A DNA stretch of 64,000 nt from Cryobacterium soli (GCF_003611035.1 NZ_CP030033.1:3720001-3784000); one strand, 5' to 3'. Shown: positions 17,740 through 26,124, counted from the first letter of the stretch. The notes: generated by a model not told the origin, from the letters alone. A program made the numbers and translations.

Positions 17740-19188
17740 ATGAAACGTCGGACTTTCCTGATCAGCTCCCTGTCCGGGCTCTCGCTGCTCGCGCTGAGCG
17801 GATGCGTGCCACCCCAGCGCACCCCCACCGGCACCCCCACGCCGACGGCCACACCGGCCCCTTCCCTCGTGCCGCAGCCGGCCGGGATGCTCCGCAGCTC
17901 CTGGTCGGAGGACCCGTTCGCCCGCGGCTCCTACAGTTTCGCCACGGTGTCGTCCACGCCCCAGCAGCGGGAGGACCTCGCCGAACCCGTTCTTGACCGG
18001 CTCTTCTTCGCCGGAGAAGCGGTCTCGGCCGACGCGCCGGGCACTGTGCAGGGAGCAAGGGCCGCCGGCCAGCGCGCCGCCCGGCTGCTTCAGTCCGCCG
18101 CAGAGCCCGGAGAGCGGGTGGCCGTGATCGGCGCCGGCGCGGCCGGCCTCGCCGCTGCCCGGCAGCTCGCCGACGCCGGATTCTCGGTGATGGTGATCGA
18201 GGCGCGCGACAGGCTCGGCGGCCGCGTCGATACCGTGACCGATGACGCGTGGCCCGTGCCCGTGGAGCTCGGCCCCTCGTTCATCGTGGGCGCCGACGGG
18301 ATCTCCCTCGACGAGGAACTCACCGGGCTGGAGATCTCGCACTCCCCGTTCCCGCTCACACCGGAGGCCCGCACCCCGGCCGGGACCGTGACAGAGGTCT
18401 CAACCGTGGGCGCCGACAGCGTCACGGCGGCGCTCACCTGGGCCGCCGCCCAGGCGCAGGACACCTCCCTGGCCAAGGCGCTCATCGCGACCGGTTCGGC
18501 CACCCTCTCCCAGACGGATGGCGATGCGGGCGTTTCCGACGCCGATTGGCTGGACTACCAGCTCGCCACGTCCACCACCCTGGAGTCGGGTGCCCCCGCC
18601 GACACGATGTCCGGCTGGTACACGCCCACCCCGCAGGCCTCCGCCTCCGCCGACGTGCGCATCGTGCTCGGCGGCTACAGCGGACTACTCAAGGAGGACG
18701 CCGCCGACCTCGACGTGCTCTACTCCAGCGTGGTGACCCGGGTGGCGTACACCGACGCGTCCGTGAGCCTGCGCCTGGGTACCGGGGAGTCGCTCACCGT
18801 GGACCGCGCCATTGTGACCGTGCCGCTGGGCGTGCTGCAGGGCGACGTGATCGAATTCGACCCGGCGCTGCCGTTCGCGCATCGCGGGGCGATCGCAGCG
18901 CTCGGCATGGGCACCGTGGACAAGATCTGGCTGCGCTTCGACGAACCCTTCTGGGACACCGAGGCGGCCCTGTGGACCACCGTGGGCGACGACACCCTCG
19001 ATTTCCGGGTGTGGGTGAACATGATGCCGCTCACGAACGAGCCGGTTCTGGTTGGTTTTGTCAGCGGGGACCAGGCGCTGAAGCTGGCAAAGTCGGGCAA
19101 CACCGAGTTCACCGACGCCGCGCTGCGCAGCCTGGAGCCGTTCGCGGCGCTGCCGACCGACAGCGCCACCCCCAGCCCTGCGGCCTGA
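17740..19188 (+). CDS. Tat-exported lipoprotein flavin amine oxidase with circularly permuted domain order
   Basis: 482 residues. MKRRTFLISS has a twin-arginine pattern, and LALSGC22 is a lipobox, so it is probably exported folded with FAD and lipid-anchored. After a Pro/Thr linker, residues 55-117 read W-S-E-D-P-F-A-R-G-S-Y-S then RLFFAGEAVS and GTVQGARAAGQRAA, which is the extreme C-terminal block of normal flavin monoamine oxidases. Only then comes the FAD-binding start VAVIGAGAAGLAAARQL (G131, G133, G136), EARDRLGGR and the substrate domain. The protein ends at LVGFVSGDQALKL plus a short tail, just where others continue into the block seen at 55-117. No upstream gene partner. Confidence 0.85.
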   Translation: MKRRTFLISSLSGLSLLALSGCVPPQRTPTGTPTPTATPAPSLVPQPAGMLRSSWSEDPFARGSYSFATVSSTPQQREDLAEPVLDRLFFAGEAVSADAPGTVQGARAAGQRAARLLQSAAEPGERVAVIGAGAAGLAAARQLADAGFSVMVIEARDRLGGRVDTVTDDAWPVPVELGPSFIVGADGISLDEELTGLEISHSPFPLTPEARTPAGTVTEVSTVGADSVTAALTWAAAQAQDTSLAKALIATGSATLSQTDGDAGVSDADWLDYQLATSTTLESGAPADTMSGWYTPTPQASASADVRIVLGGYSGLLKEDAADLDVLYSSVVTRVAYTDASVSLRLGTGESLTVDRAIVTVPLGVLQGDVIEFDPALPFAHRGAIAALGMGTVDKIWLRFDEPFWDTEAALWTTVGDDTLDFRVWVNMMPLTNEPVLVGFVSGDQALKLAKSGNTEFTDAALRSLEPFAALPTDSATPSPAA

Positions 19189-19495
19189 CCGGGCTTTCTC
19201 CCGCGGGCCCGCGCAGCGCATGTTTCAACGGCAATAAATTATCGAGCAAAACTCAGATATGCGGTGTAAGCTCACCGAAACGTCTAGTCGGTGAAGGGGC
19301 CGTCCATTCAGGGGCGCCCCACGGGGAAGATCCAGTCGTTTCCCGACCGTACGTGCCGACGGAGTGCGATCGGGTCAATCCAGCGGGCCCGCCCGCCGGG
19401 TGCCGTGCCTTCCGCCGTCGGCCGTCGGGTGTGGTCGCGATCCCGACGTCCTCCAGCTCCGCGGCCAGTGCCTCTCCTGATTGACCGTGTGAACC
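19189..19495. other. Intergenic region after the amine oxidase gene
   Basis: 307 bp with no convincing gene. An AT-rich patch (aataaattat, about 19233-19242) stands out in this GC-rich DNA and may hold a promoter. Open frames here have poor codon composition. Confidence 0.3.
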
Positions 19496-19765
19496 ATGTA
19501 TATCCTGACAAACCTTGATGCGATGTCGTTACTCGACTTCGACACCAATCTGCCCTGTGAGGGCAGCCACCACCATCGCAGCCTGAGCGGACACTCCGCC
19601 GCCGAGCCGGGCGCCTTCATGGTGATCTCGCCGTGCTGCGGCCCCAAAGTGATCCAGTGCTCGCCCCGGGTCTCGGCCATGCAGGCCTCCGGTGTGCTCT
19701 ACTGCGGCACCTGCGAAACCGAACACCTCACCAGCCAGTACACCTTCGTTCCCGTCGAGGCGTAG
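19496..19765 (+). CDS. Small Cys/His-rich protein, possible zinc ribbon
   Basis: 89 residues with Cys at 20, 47, 48, 55, 70 and 73 and a HHH stretch at 25-27. PCCG and YCGTCE resemble zinc-ribbon knuckles (C-C-G / C-G-T-C). There is no membrane segment. ATG at 19523 (MSLLDFDTNLPCEG) is an alternative start; neither has a clear ribosome-binding site. It is convergent with the Pr6Pr gene across a 12-bp stem. I do not recognise a family; the regular Cys spacing and GC-rich third positions argue that it is coding. Confidence 0.6.
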   Translation: MYILTNLDAMSLLDFDTNLPCEGSHHHRSLSGHSAAEPGAFMVISPCCGPKVIQCSPRVSAMQASGVLYCGTCETEHLTSQYTFVPVEA

Positions 19766-19786
19766 CGGCGGATGCCGGCCGGCCGG

Positions 19787-19812
19787 CGGCGCATCCGGGG
19801 GATGCGCCGCCA
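19787..19812. terminator. Bidirectional hairpin between convergent genes
   Basis: GGCGGCGCATCC and its exact reverse complement are separated by 2 nt, between the Cys-rich gene and the Pr6Pr gene. Confidence 0.6.
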
Positions 19813-19869
19813 CAGCCGGGGTCTACCGCACCGGAGGTCGCACCGGGCCGCCGGTCTCGCCGGTCAGGC

Positions 19870-20640
19870 CTAGTTGGGCACGGATGAGCTGCGGTCGCCG
19901 CGCGCGCGGGGCCGCCAGCTGAGCCGCGACGTGGCCACAAGCACCGAGGCGATGCCGAGGAACAGGGCCACGGCGATCAGGCAGTAGAGCACCGTCTCGA
20001 GCGGGCCGCTGACCTGGGCCGGGTCGAGGAAGAAGTACGGGTACCAGCCCACGAAGGATCCGCGCACGAGCGTGAAGATGCCCCAGGCGAAGGGGTACGG
20101 CAGGATCCAGCGGAGGAAGCGCCAGGACAGCCGGGCCTTGCCGGTATCTGTCAGCCAGTCCAGCAGCGCGAGCGTTGGGATGTAGAAGTGCAGAATCTGG
20201 CTCGGCCAGGGGACCTCGATCGTGTAGTCGCGCGACGACGACTGGATGACGATGGTGAGGAAGACGATGCCCGACACGATGATGTAGGTCGTGACGAGGG
20301 CCCGGAAGGTGTCGAGCCACTGCGGATCCCGGTCGTGCCGGAACGCGACAACGGCGCCGAGGATGAACGCGACCACCGCGGCGATGGCACTCTGCACCGT
20401 GAAGTAGGTGAACACGTTGTACGCGGCGAAGGTCGGAAACAGCAGTACGTATTCGTAGTTGCCGACCAGTCCGACGATGCCGGCCGTGGCCAGGAGCAGC
20501 CGCCCGTAGCCGTATCCGGCACGTAGCGTCAGGCGTCGGCGCGCGCGCAACGGCTTGCGCGCCATCGTGTCCGCCCGGGTATCGGGGGAGTCGCGCACCG
20601 TTGGTCCCGTCCGGCCTGGACCGGATGCCTGCGCGCCCAT
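19870..20640 (-). CDS. Pr6Pr-family membrane protein
   Basis: 256 residues with six to seven membrane helices (RLLLATAGIVGLVGNYEYVLLF, YFTVQSAIAAVVAFILGAVVAF, LVTTYIIVSGIVFLTIVI, LHFYIPTLALLDWLTD, YPFAWGIFTLVRG, VLYCLIAVALFLGIASVLVA). The pattern NVFTYFTVQSA and LHFYIPTLALLDWL matches the FAR-17a/AIG1-related Pr6Pr family, common in Microbacteriaceae and of unknown function. The first 25 residues are hydrophilic, and the Met in MARKPLRARRR is an alternative start. It stands alone; the nearest gene on the same strand, acylphosphatase, lies 112 bp upstream. Confidence 0.85.
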   Translation of the reverse strand: MGAQASGPGRTGPTVRDSPDTRADTMARKPLRARRRLTLRAGYGYGRLLLATAGIVGLVGNYEYVLLFPTFAAYNVFTYFTVQSAIAAVVAFILGAVVAFRHDRDPQWLDTFRALVTTYIIVSGIVFLTIVIQSSSRDYTIEVPWPSQILHFYIPTLALLDWLTDTGKARLSWRFLRWILPYPFAWGIFTLVRGSFVGWYPYFFLDPAQVSGPLETVLYCLIAVALFLGIASVLVATSRLSWRPRARGDRSSSVPN

Positions 20641-20690
20641 GCTCCCACGCTACGCCAGAGAGCCGGTCGCCCGCGGCCACCGGCCCGTCG

Positions 20691-20734
20691 GTCGCGCTCT
20701 ACCTGTCGTTCAGTCGCGCTCTACCTGTCGTTCA
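20691..20734. repeat. Perfect 22-bp tandem duplication
   Basis: The 22-mer starting gtcgcgctctacc is repeated exactly twice (20691-20712 and 20713-20734), just past the acylphosphatase stop codon. No other copies were seen. Confidence 0.9.
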
Positions 20735-20751
20735 GATGATCGGGCTGCCGC

Positions 20752-21021
20752 TCAGATGCGGATGCTGAAACTCGCCTCGCCGTGCTCGGCCAGGTCGGTC
20801 ACCTGCACCGATTCCACACTCGCGGAGCGCGGTCCTTGGTGCAGCCAGGTGAGCATCCGCTCGACGGCGTCGTCGTCGCCCTCGATCTCGGTCTCCACGG
20901 CTCCGTCGGCCCGGTTGCGCACGTACCCGCCCAGACCGAGCGAACTGGCCTGCGCCTCGGTGTAGTACCGGAAGCCCACGCCCTGCACCATCCCGTTGAC
21001 GATCACCCGCTTGCGACTCAC
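20752..21021 (-). CDS. Acylphosphatase
   Basis: 89 residues, full length for the family. The signature GMVQGVGFRYYTEAQA contains the catalytic Arg of the phosphate-binding loop, and GYVRNRADGAVETEIEG contains the catalytic Asn. It hydrolyses carboxyl-phosphate bonds such as acetyl phosphate. The GTG start at 21021 (V-S-R-K-R-V-I-V-N-G) was chosen because upstream in-frame sequence is not homologous. It is divergent from the alpha/beta hydrolase gene, with a family C palindrome between them. Confidence 0.92.
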   Translation of the reverse strand: MSRKRVIVNGMVQGVGFRYYTEAQASSLGLGGYVRNRADGAVETEIEGDDDAVERMLTWLHQGPRSASVESVQVTDLAEHGEASFSIRI

Positions 21022-21084
21022 GGCACCATTCTGCGCGTCCTCGCCAGCCCCGACAACCCCGCGCACGCCGCGGCCCGGCCGCAT

Positions 21085-21146
21085 CTGGTGCCCGAACGGA
21101 CATCTGCGCCCGGTACGCCGGGCGCACTTGTCCGTTGCGGGAACAG
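21085..21146. repeat. Palindromic hairpin element (family C)
   Basis: The left arm starts CTGGTGCCCGAACGGACA and the right arm ends TTGTCCGTTGCGGGAACAG around a CGCCCGG/CCGGGCG core. It lies between divergent genes, 38 bp before the alpha/beta hydrolase start, so it is not simply a terminator. Confidence 0.8.
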
Positions 21147-21183
21147 TCGTGCCGGGAAACGGCGCGGGTTGTAGCGTCGAGCC

Positions 21184-21747
21184 ATGACCTCTTACGCGTG
21201 GGCCCGGGCCGAATCGGCGGATGCGCCGGTCGCGGTGCTGCTGCCCGGGGTGAACTATTCGGTTCAGGCGCCGCTGCTCTACTGGTGTGCCACCCTGCTC
21301 GCAGAGCGCGGCTGGCACGTGCAGGCCGTGGAGTGGGCAGTGGACGACGAGGCTCGCGCGCATCCGCTGCCCTTCGTCGAGCAGGCGGCGGCCGAGGCGT
21401 TCGACGCGAGCCCGCCGACCTCGCGCCGGCTGATCGTGGCCAAATCGTTCGGCACCTACGCGCTGCCGTGGGCCCGAAGCGCGGGCATCGCGGGCGTCTG
21501 GCTGACACCGCTGTTGAGCGAGGAGCCCGTGTGCGAGGCCCTGCGTGGGGCCACGGCCGCCGACCTGGCGATCGGCGGCGAGTTGGATGCGTTCTGGCGG
21601 CCCGACAGCGTCGCCGGCACGGCCGCGCAGCTGCTGTCGGTGCCTGGGGCTGGCCACGGGCTGACGCGTCCGGGGGACTGGCGCGGGTCGCTCGAGCTGC
21701 AGGCCGTCATCCTGGAGCGGATCGCCGGGCACATCGATGGGATCTAA
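21184..21747 (+). CDS. Small alpha/beta hydrolase
   Basis: 187 residues. VAVLLPGVNYSVQAPLLYW carries the oxyanion-loop region, LIVAKSFGTYALPWA the nucleophile elbow (K-S-F-G-T in place of the usual G-x-S-x-G), GELDAFW the acid and VPGAGHGLTRPGDW the His. The short length means that there is little cap domain. Substrate unknown. The frame opens with MTSYAWARAESADAP, and the upstream sequence is the family C palindrome. Confidence 0.75.
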   Translation: MTSYAWARAESADAPVAVLLPGVNYSVQAPLLYWCATLLAERGWHVQAVEWAVDDEARAHPLPFVEQAAAEAFDASPPTSRRLIVAKSFGTYALPWARSAGIAGVWLTPLLSEEPVCEALRGATAADLAIGGELDAFWRPDSVAGTAAQLLSVPGAGHGLTRPGDWRGSLELQAVILERIAGHIDGI

Positions 21748-21779
21748 GGGGCCGCCTGTTGCGAGTCGCACCCAGGGCA

Positions 21780-21853
21780 TTGGTTGAGCTTGTCGAAACC
21801 TGGTGACGTGCATCGGCGAGTCGGCTCACGAGCTCGACGGGCTCGACCGACCA
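21780..21853. repeat. GGTCGAGCTTGTCGA-type repeats (family B), facing pair
   Basis: TTGGTTGAGCTTGTCGAAACC at 21780 and an inverted GAGCTCGACGGGCTCGACC copy ending 21853 face each other between the convergent alpha/beta hydrolase and LacI genes, where they could form a loose stem. Confidence 0.7.
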
Positions 21854-21906
21854 TCGGGGCGCTGGCGGACTCGACCAGTTGGGCCCGGGTCCTTCGCCTG
21901 TGCGGG

Positions 21907-22929
21907 TCAGGCGGAGTCGCGCCAGACGATCTCGGTCTCGAGCAGGATGCCTCCGAGCTCCGGGGCCTCGCCGCGCAGCTGGCTGAGCACCGATTCGGCC
22001 GCGCGCTGGCCGAGGCCGTTGGCGGGCTGGCGCACCGTGGAGAGCAGGGGCTGGCAGCGCAGCGCCCAGGCGCTGTCGTCGAAGCCCACGATGCCCACGT
22101 CGCCCGGCACGCTGCGGCCGGCCTCGCGGAGGGCGTTGAGGGCGCCGGCGGCGATGACGTCCGAGGCCGCGAACACCCCGTCGATCAGGGGGTCCTTGGC
22201 CAGCAGGGCACGCATGCCGTCGCGACCGTCGGTGTAGGTATACAGCGGCACCGGGGCCACCAGGGCGGGGTCGAACCGGTCGCCCAACGCATCCGTGAAC
22301 CCGGCCAGCCGGTCGGAGCCGGAGTCGCGGTCCAGCGCCGCTGCGATCATGCCGATGCGGCTGCGGCCCGTGCCGATCAGGCGTTCGGTGATGGCCCGCG
22401 CGGCGGCCCGGTTGTTGATTCCCACGTACGGCAGGTCGCGCAGGTCCTGCGGATGCCCGACGAAGGCCGCGGGCAGGTCTAGGCGTTCGATAACGCGTGT
22501 GATCGGGTCTTGTTCTCGCGCGGAGACCACGACGACACCGTCGACGAAGCCGCCGCTGAGATAGCGCGCCACCCGTTCGGTGTCGCGGTCGGACTCGATC
22601 ACGAGACTGACCATCTGGTAGTCCGCCCGGGAGAGCGCGCTGTTGGCGCCGAGCAGGATCTCGCCGATGTTCGGGTCCTCGAGGAACAGGGAGTGCGGCT
22701 CGTGCACGATCAGGCCCACGGCCTGTGAGCGCTGCATGACGAGGTTGCGGGCGGCGGTGTTCGGCACGTAGCCGACCTTCTCGATGGCCGCCTCGATCGC
22801 GATGCGCGCCTCGGCGGACACGTAGGGTTCGTTGTTCACAACCCGGCTCACGGTGCCGCGGGAGACCCCCGCCTCCGCGGCGACGTCGTGGATCGTCGCG
22901 CGCTTGCGCCGGCCCGGAATTGTCACCAT
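21907..22929 (-). CDS. LacI/GalR-family repressor of the galactoside locus
   Basis: 340 residues. The N-terminal helix-turn-helix (about 10-32) is ATIHDVAAEAGVSRGTVSRVVNN with the hinge YVPNTAARNLVMQRSQAVG; the rest is a type I periplasmic-binding-like effector domain (VGLIVHEPHSLFLED, GVFAASDVIAAGALNALREAG, VPGDVGIVGFDDSAWA). It is divergent from the GH42 operon, whose promoter carries two CTGTGNACGTNCACAG palindromes, so it probably represses galactoside uptake and hydrolysis and is released by galactose or a galactoside. The effector is an inference from the locus. Confidence 0.92.
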   Translation of the reverse strand: MVTIPGRRKRATIHDVAAEAGVSRGTVSRVVNNEPYVSAEARIAIEAAIEKVGYVPNTAARNLVMQRSQAVGLIVHEPHSLFLEDPNIGEILLGANSALSRADYQMVSLVIESDRDTERVARYLSGGFVDGVVVVSAREQDPITRVIERLDLPAAFVGHPQDLRDLPYVGINNRAAARAITERLIGTGRSRIGMIAAALDRDSGSDRLAGFTDALGDRFDPALVAPVPLYTYTDGRDGMRALLAKDPLIDGVFAASDVIAAGALNALREAGRSVPGDVGIVGFDDSAWALRCQPLLSTVRQPANGLGQRAAESVLSQLRGEAPELGGILLETEIVWRDSA

Positions 22930-22954
22930 TCGATAACTGTACCGGTCGCCCGGC

Positions 22955-22984
22955 TTGACATCGATGCCGCGCTGTACTTACTCT
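22955..22984 (+). promoter_or_regulatory. Promoter of the GH42 operon
   Basis: TTGACA (22955-22960), an 18-bp spacer, and TACTCT (22979-22984) fit -35 and -10 boxes. The -10 box runs into the first operator, which fits repression by blocking RNA polymerase. Confidence 0.65.
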
Positions 22985-22998
22985 GTGTACGTTCACAG
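22983..22998. promoter_or_regulatory. LacI-type operator O1
   Basis: CTGTGTACGTTCACAG is a 16-bp near-palindrome with a central CpG, as usual for LacI-family sites. It overlaps the -10 box. Confidence 0.75.
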
Positions 22999-23029
22999 AC
23001 ACTCAATGAGGAGTCATTTGCTCCCCGAC

Positions 23030-23045
23030 CTGTGCACGTTCACAG
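23030..23045. promoter_or_regulatory. LacI-type operator O2
   Basis: CTGTGCACGTTCACAG differs from O1 at one base. The centres are 47 bp apart, about 4.5 helical turns. It lies in the 5' leader of the GH42 gene. Confidence 0.75.
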
Positions 23046-23119
23046 AACGTCAGACCGAGGATGGCCCGTCAGGGCCGGCCGCCGGGCCGGCACCGCACAC
23101 CCCGTCCAAGCAGGAGCAC

Positions 23120-25186
23120 ATGAACACCCCAGTAGCCACCCCGGTCGTGACGCACCAGGTCACCCGGACGACCCCGTTCGTGCAGAACGGCATCGCCTAC
23201 GGCTGCGACTACAACCCCGAGCAGTGGGGTCCAGAGGTCTGGGCCGAGGACGTGCTGCTCATGCAGCAGGCCGGCGTGGACCTGGTGGCGATCAACATCT
23301 TCGGCTGGTCCAACCTCGAGCCCGCGCCCGGCGTCTACGACTTCACCCTGCTCGACACCATCGTCGACCTGCTGCACGCGCACGGGATCCGGGTGAACCT
23401 CGGCACCGGCACCTCGTCGCCGCCGCCGTGGCTGACCACGCTGCACCCCGAGATCCTGCCCGAGACCGAGGACGGCACCACCCGCTACTCCGGCGGCCGC
23501 CAGGCCTGGTGCCCCAGCTCACCGGTCTTCCGCGAGCACGCCCTGCGCCTGGTGGAGAAGGTCGCCGAGCGTTACGGCTCCCACCCGGCCGTGGCCCTCT
23601 GGCACGTCTCCAACGAGCTCGGCTGCCACAACGCGCTCTGCTACGACGACGACACCGCCGCCGCCTTCCGCCGCTGGCTCGAGCAGAAGTACGGCAGCAT
23701 CGCCGCGCTCAACACCGCCTGGGGCACGAGCTTCTGGAGCCAGCGCTACAGCGCCTGGGCCGAAGTGCACACCCCCCGGCTCACTCTCTCCAGCCGCAAC
23801 CCCGGCCAGGTGCTCGACTTCCACCGGTTCAGCTCCGACGAACTGCTCGGCTACTACCGAGCCGAAGAGGCCGTCATCCGCCGGCACAGCGAGGTGCCGG
23901 TCACCACCAACTTCATGGTCACCGCGCACATCAAGAACCTCGACTACTGGTCCTGGGCATCCGCCGTGGACGTCGTCGCGAACGACCACTACCTCGACCA
24001 CCGGCTCGCCGACCCCACCACCGAGTTGGCGTTCGCCGCCGACCTCACCCGCGGCCTCGCCGGCGGCGACGGCTGGCTGCTCATGGAGCAGGCCACCAGC
24101 GCCGTCAACTGGCAGCCGCTGAACGTCGCCAAGACCCCGGGGGAGATGACCCGCAACTCGCTCTCCCACGTGGCCCGCGGCGCCGACGGCATCTGCTATT
24201 TTCAGTGGCGCGCCTCGCAGCAGGGCTCGGAGAAGTTCCACTCCGCCCTGGTGCCTCACGCCGGCACCGACACCGTGCTCTGGCGTGAGGTGGTCGAACT
24301 GGGCGCCACCCTCGACAAGCTCGACGAGGTGATCGGCACCCGGGTCGTTGCGGATGCCGCGATCCTCTTCAGCTGGGAAGCCTGGTGGGCCGGCGACAAC
24401 GAGTCCCGCCCGTCCCAGTCGGTGAAGTACCTCGAGCAGGTGCACGCCGCCTACACCGCGCTGCACCGGCTCGGCGTCACGGTCGACATCGTCTCCCCGG
24501 ATGCCGACCTCAGCGGGTACAACCTCGTCGTGGTGCCCGCGCTGTACCTGGTCACCGACCGGCAGGCCGAGAACCTCGCCGGGTTCGTCGCCGCGGGCGG
24601 CCACGCCCTGGTGACGTTCTACAGCGGCATCGTCGACGAAGACGACCGGGTGCGCCTCGGCGGCTACCCCGGCGCATTCCGCGACCTTCTCGGCATCACC
24701 GTGGAGGAGTTCTCCCCGCTGGCCCCCGGCCACCCCGTGCTTCTGGACGGCGGCCCGGCCGGACTGTCGAACACCGCCACCGGCACCCTCTGGAGCGAAC
24801 GACTGCGCCTGACCGGCGCCGAGGCCCTGGCCGGCTACGCCGCCGGGCCCCTCGCCGGTGTGCCCGCCGTCACCCGCAACGCGCACGGTGCCGGTGCCGC
24901 CTGGTACCTGGCGACCGCGCCCGACGCCGACGCCTACCGCGACCTGCTGCGCACCATTGCCCAGCAGGCCCGCGTCACCGCGGTCGGCCCGGAGGGCGAC
25001 GGCCTCGTCGAGGTCATCCGTCGTGCCGCGCCCGACCGCTCCTACCGCTTCATCATCAACCACGGCGACACCGACGTGGAGGTGAGCGCGGCGGGGGTCG
25101 AGCTCGTCACCGGCGCCGACGTCTCCCGCACCCTGCGCGTACCGGCCGGAGCCGTGCGCGTTCTCAGAGAGGACACCGCATCATGA
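23120..25186 (+). CDS. GH42 beta-galactosidase
   Basis: 688 residues, normal for GH42. The TIM barrel starts GIAYGCDYNPEQWGPEVWAED; the acid/base is E166 in WHVSNELGCHN and the nucleophile E323 in WLLMEQATSAVNWQP. A trimerisation-type middle domain (AILFSWEAWW through LVVVPALYLV) and small C-terminal domain follow. No signal peptide, so intracellular hydrolysis of imported beta-galactosides. ATG 23120 has AGGAG close upstream; the frame stays open across the promoter, so longer versions are artefacts. First gene of an operon with two permease genes and a binding-protein gene, overlapping the first permease by 4 nt (ATGA). Confidence 0.95.
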   Translation: MNTPVATPVVTHQVTRTTPFVQNGIAYGCDYNPEQWGPEVWAEDVLLMQQAGVDLVAINIFGWSNLEPAPGVYDFTLLDTIVDLLHAHGIRVNLGTGTSSPPPWLTTLHPEILPETEDGTTRYSGGRQAWCPSSPVFREHALRLVEKVAERYGSHPAVALWHVSNELGCHNALCYDDDTAAAFRRWLEQKYGSIAALNTAWGTSFWSQRYSAWAEVHTPRLTLSSRNPGQVLDFHRFSSDELLGYYRAEEAVIRRHSEVPVTTNFMVTAHIKNLDYWSWASAVDVVANDHYLDHRLADPTTELAFAADLTRGLAGGDGWLLMEQATSAVNWQPLNVAKTPGEMTRNSLSHVARGADGICYFQWRASQQGSEKFHSALVPHAGTDTVLWREVVELGATLDKLDEVIGTRVVADAAILFSWEAWWAGDNESRPSQSVKYLEQVHAAYTALHRLGVTVDIVSPDADLSGYNLVVVPALYLVTDRQAENLAGFVAAGGHALVTFYSGIVDEDDRVRLGGYPGAFRDLLGITVEEFSPLAPGHPVLLDGGPAGLSNTATGTLWSERLRLTGAEALAGYAAGPLAGVPAVTRNAHGAGAAWYLATAPDADAYRDLLRTIAQQARVTAVGPEGDGLVEVIRRAAPDRSYRFIINHGDTDVEVSAAGVELVTGADVSRTLRVPAGAVRVLREDTAS

Positions 25187-26124
25187 GCGCACCAGCCCTT
25201 CCGGCCGCGGATGCCCGGAGCGCGGCACCCCGCAGCCCGGCACCGAAGCCCCGCAAGATCAAGGTGGCGCACCCGAAGGCGATCGCCGTCTTCATCGTGC
25301 CGTTCGCCGTCTTGTTCACGCTGTTCTACCTGATCCCGATCGGGTACGCGATCTACCAGTCGCTGCTCGTGGTGGAGCGCGACGGCACCTTCGGCAAGGC
25401 CACCCAGGTCTTCGGTGGCCTGTCGCAGTACATCGCGGTGTTCCAGAACGGCCCGTTCTGGGAGTCCATCGGCCGGGTGCTCGCCTTCGGCGTGGTGCAG
25501 GTGCCGGTGATGCTCGGCCTGGCGCTGCTCTTCGCGCTGCTGCTGGATTCCCCGCTGCTCCGCGGCAAGCGCTTCTTCCGGCTCGCGTTCTTCGTGCCCT
25601 ACGCGGTTCCTGGCGTCATCGCCGCGATCATGTGGGGCTTCCTCTACTCGCCCAACCTGTCGCCGTTCACGGCGCTGACCAGCAACATCAGCTTCCTCTC
25701 CGCCGACCTGGTGCTCTGGGCCATCGCGAACGTCGTCACCTGGGTCTACGTGGGCTACAACATGCTCATCATCTACTCGGCCCTGCTGGCCATCCCCACC
25801 GAGATCTACGAGGCCGCCCGCCTCGACGGCGCCGGGCAGCTGCGCATCGCCTGGTCGATCAAGATCCCACTGATCATGCCCGCGATCGTGCTCACCGGCA
25901 TCTTCTCCATCATCGGCACCCTGCAGCTGCTCGCCGAGCCGCAGGTGTTCCGCACCTTCAGCTCCGCCGTGACCAGCACGTTCACCCCGAACCTGATGGT
26001 CTACTCCACCTCCTCGATCCCCAACGTGAGTCTCGCCGCCGCTTTCAGCGTGGTGCTGGCCCTGGCCACCTTCGTGCTCTCGTTCTCGTTCCTCAAGTTC
26101 ACCCAGCGGAAGGAAGGCAAATGA
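25183..26124 (+). CDS. Carbohydrate ABC transporter permease 1 (MalF-like)
   Basis: 313 residues with six membrane helices. After a Pro/Ala-rich cytosolic N-terminus comes AIAVFIVPFAVLFTLFYLIPIGYAIYQS; the ATPase-contact EAA loop is EIYEAARLDGAGQLRIAWSIKIPLIMP. It belongs to the CUT1 sugar-importer family. It overlaps the GH42 gene and the next permease by ATGA, so the three are co-translated. No ATPase gene is present in the locus; a shared MsiK-type ATPase elsewhere is likely, as known for other actinobacterial CUT1 importers. Confidence 0.93.
   Translation: MSAPALPAADARSAAPRSPAPKPRKIKVAHPKAIAVFIVPFAVLFTLFYLIPIGYAIYQSLLVVERDGTFGKATQVFGGLSQYIAVFQNGPFWESIGRVLAFGVVQVPVMLGLALLFALLLDSPLLRGKRFFRLAFFVPYAVPGVIAAIMWGFLYSPNLSPFTALTSNISFLSADLVLWAIANVVTWVYVGYNMLIIYSALLAIPTEIYEAARLDGAGQLRIAWSIKIPLIMPAIVLTGIFSIIGTLQLLAEPQVFRTFSSAVTSTFTPNLMVYSTSSIPNVSLAAAFSVVLALATFVLSFSFLKFTQRKEGK

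Noticed and set aside
17660..17740. CTGAGA motif resembling part of a TPP riboswitch upstream of the amine oxidase gene
   Set aside because: The rest of the TPP core (ACCC after the motif, GAACCTGATC-like segment and closing stem) is absent, and the gene is not thiamine-related.
19291..19518. Plus-strand frame of 75 codons after the amine oxidase gene
   Set aside because: Basic low-complexity sequence without motifs or a ribosome-binding site; an opposing frame of similar quality exists.
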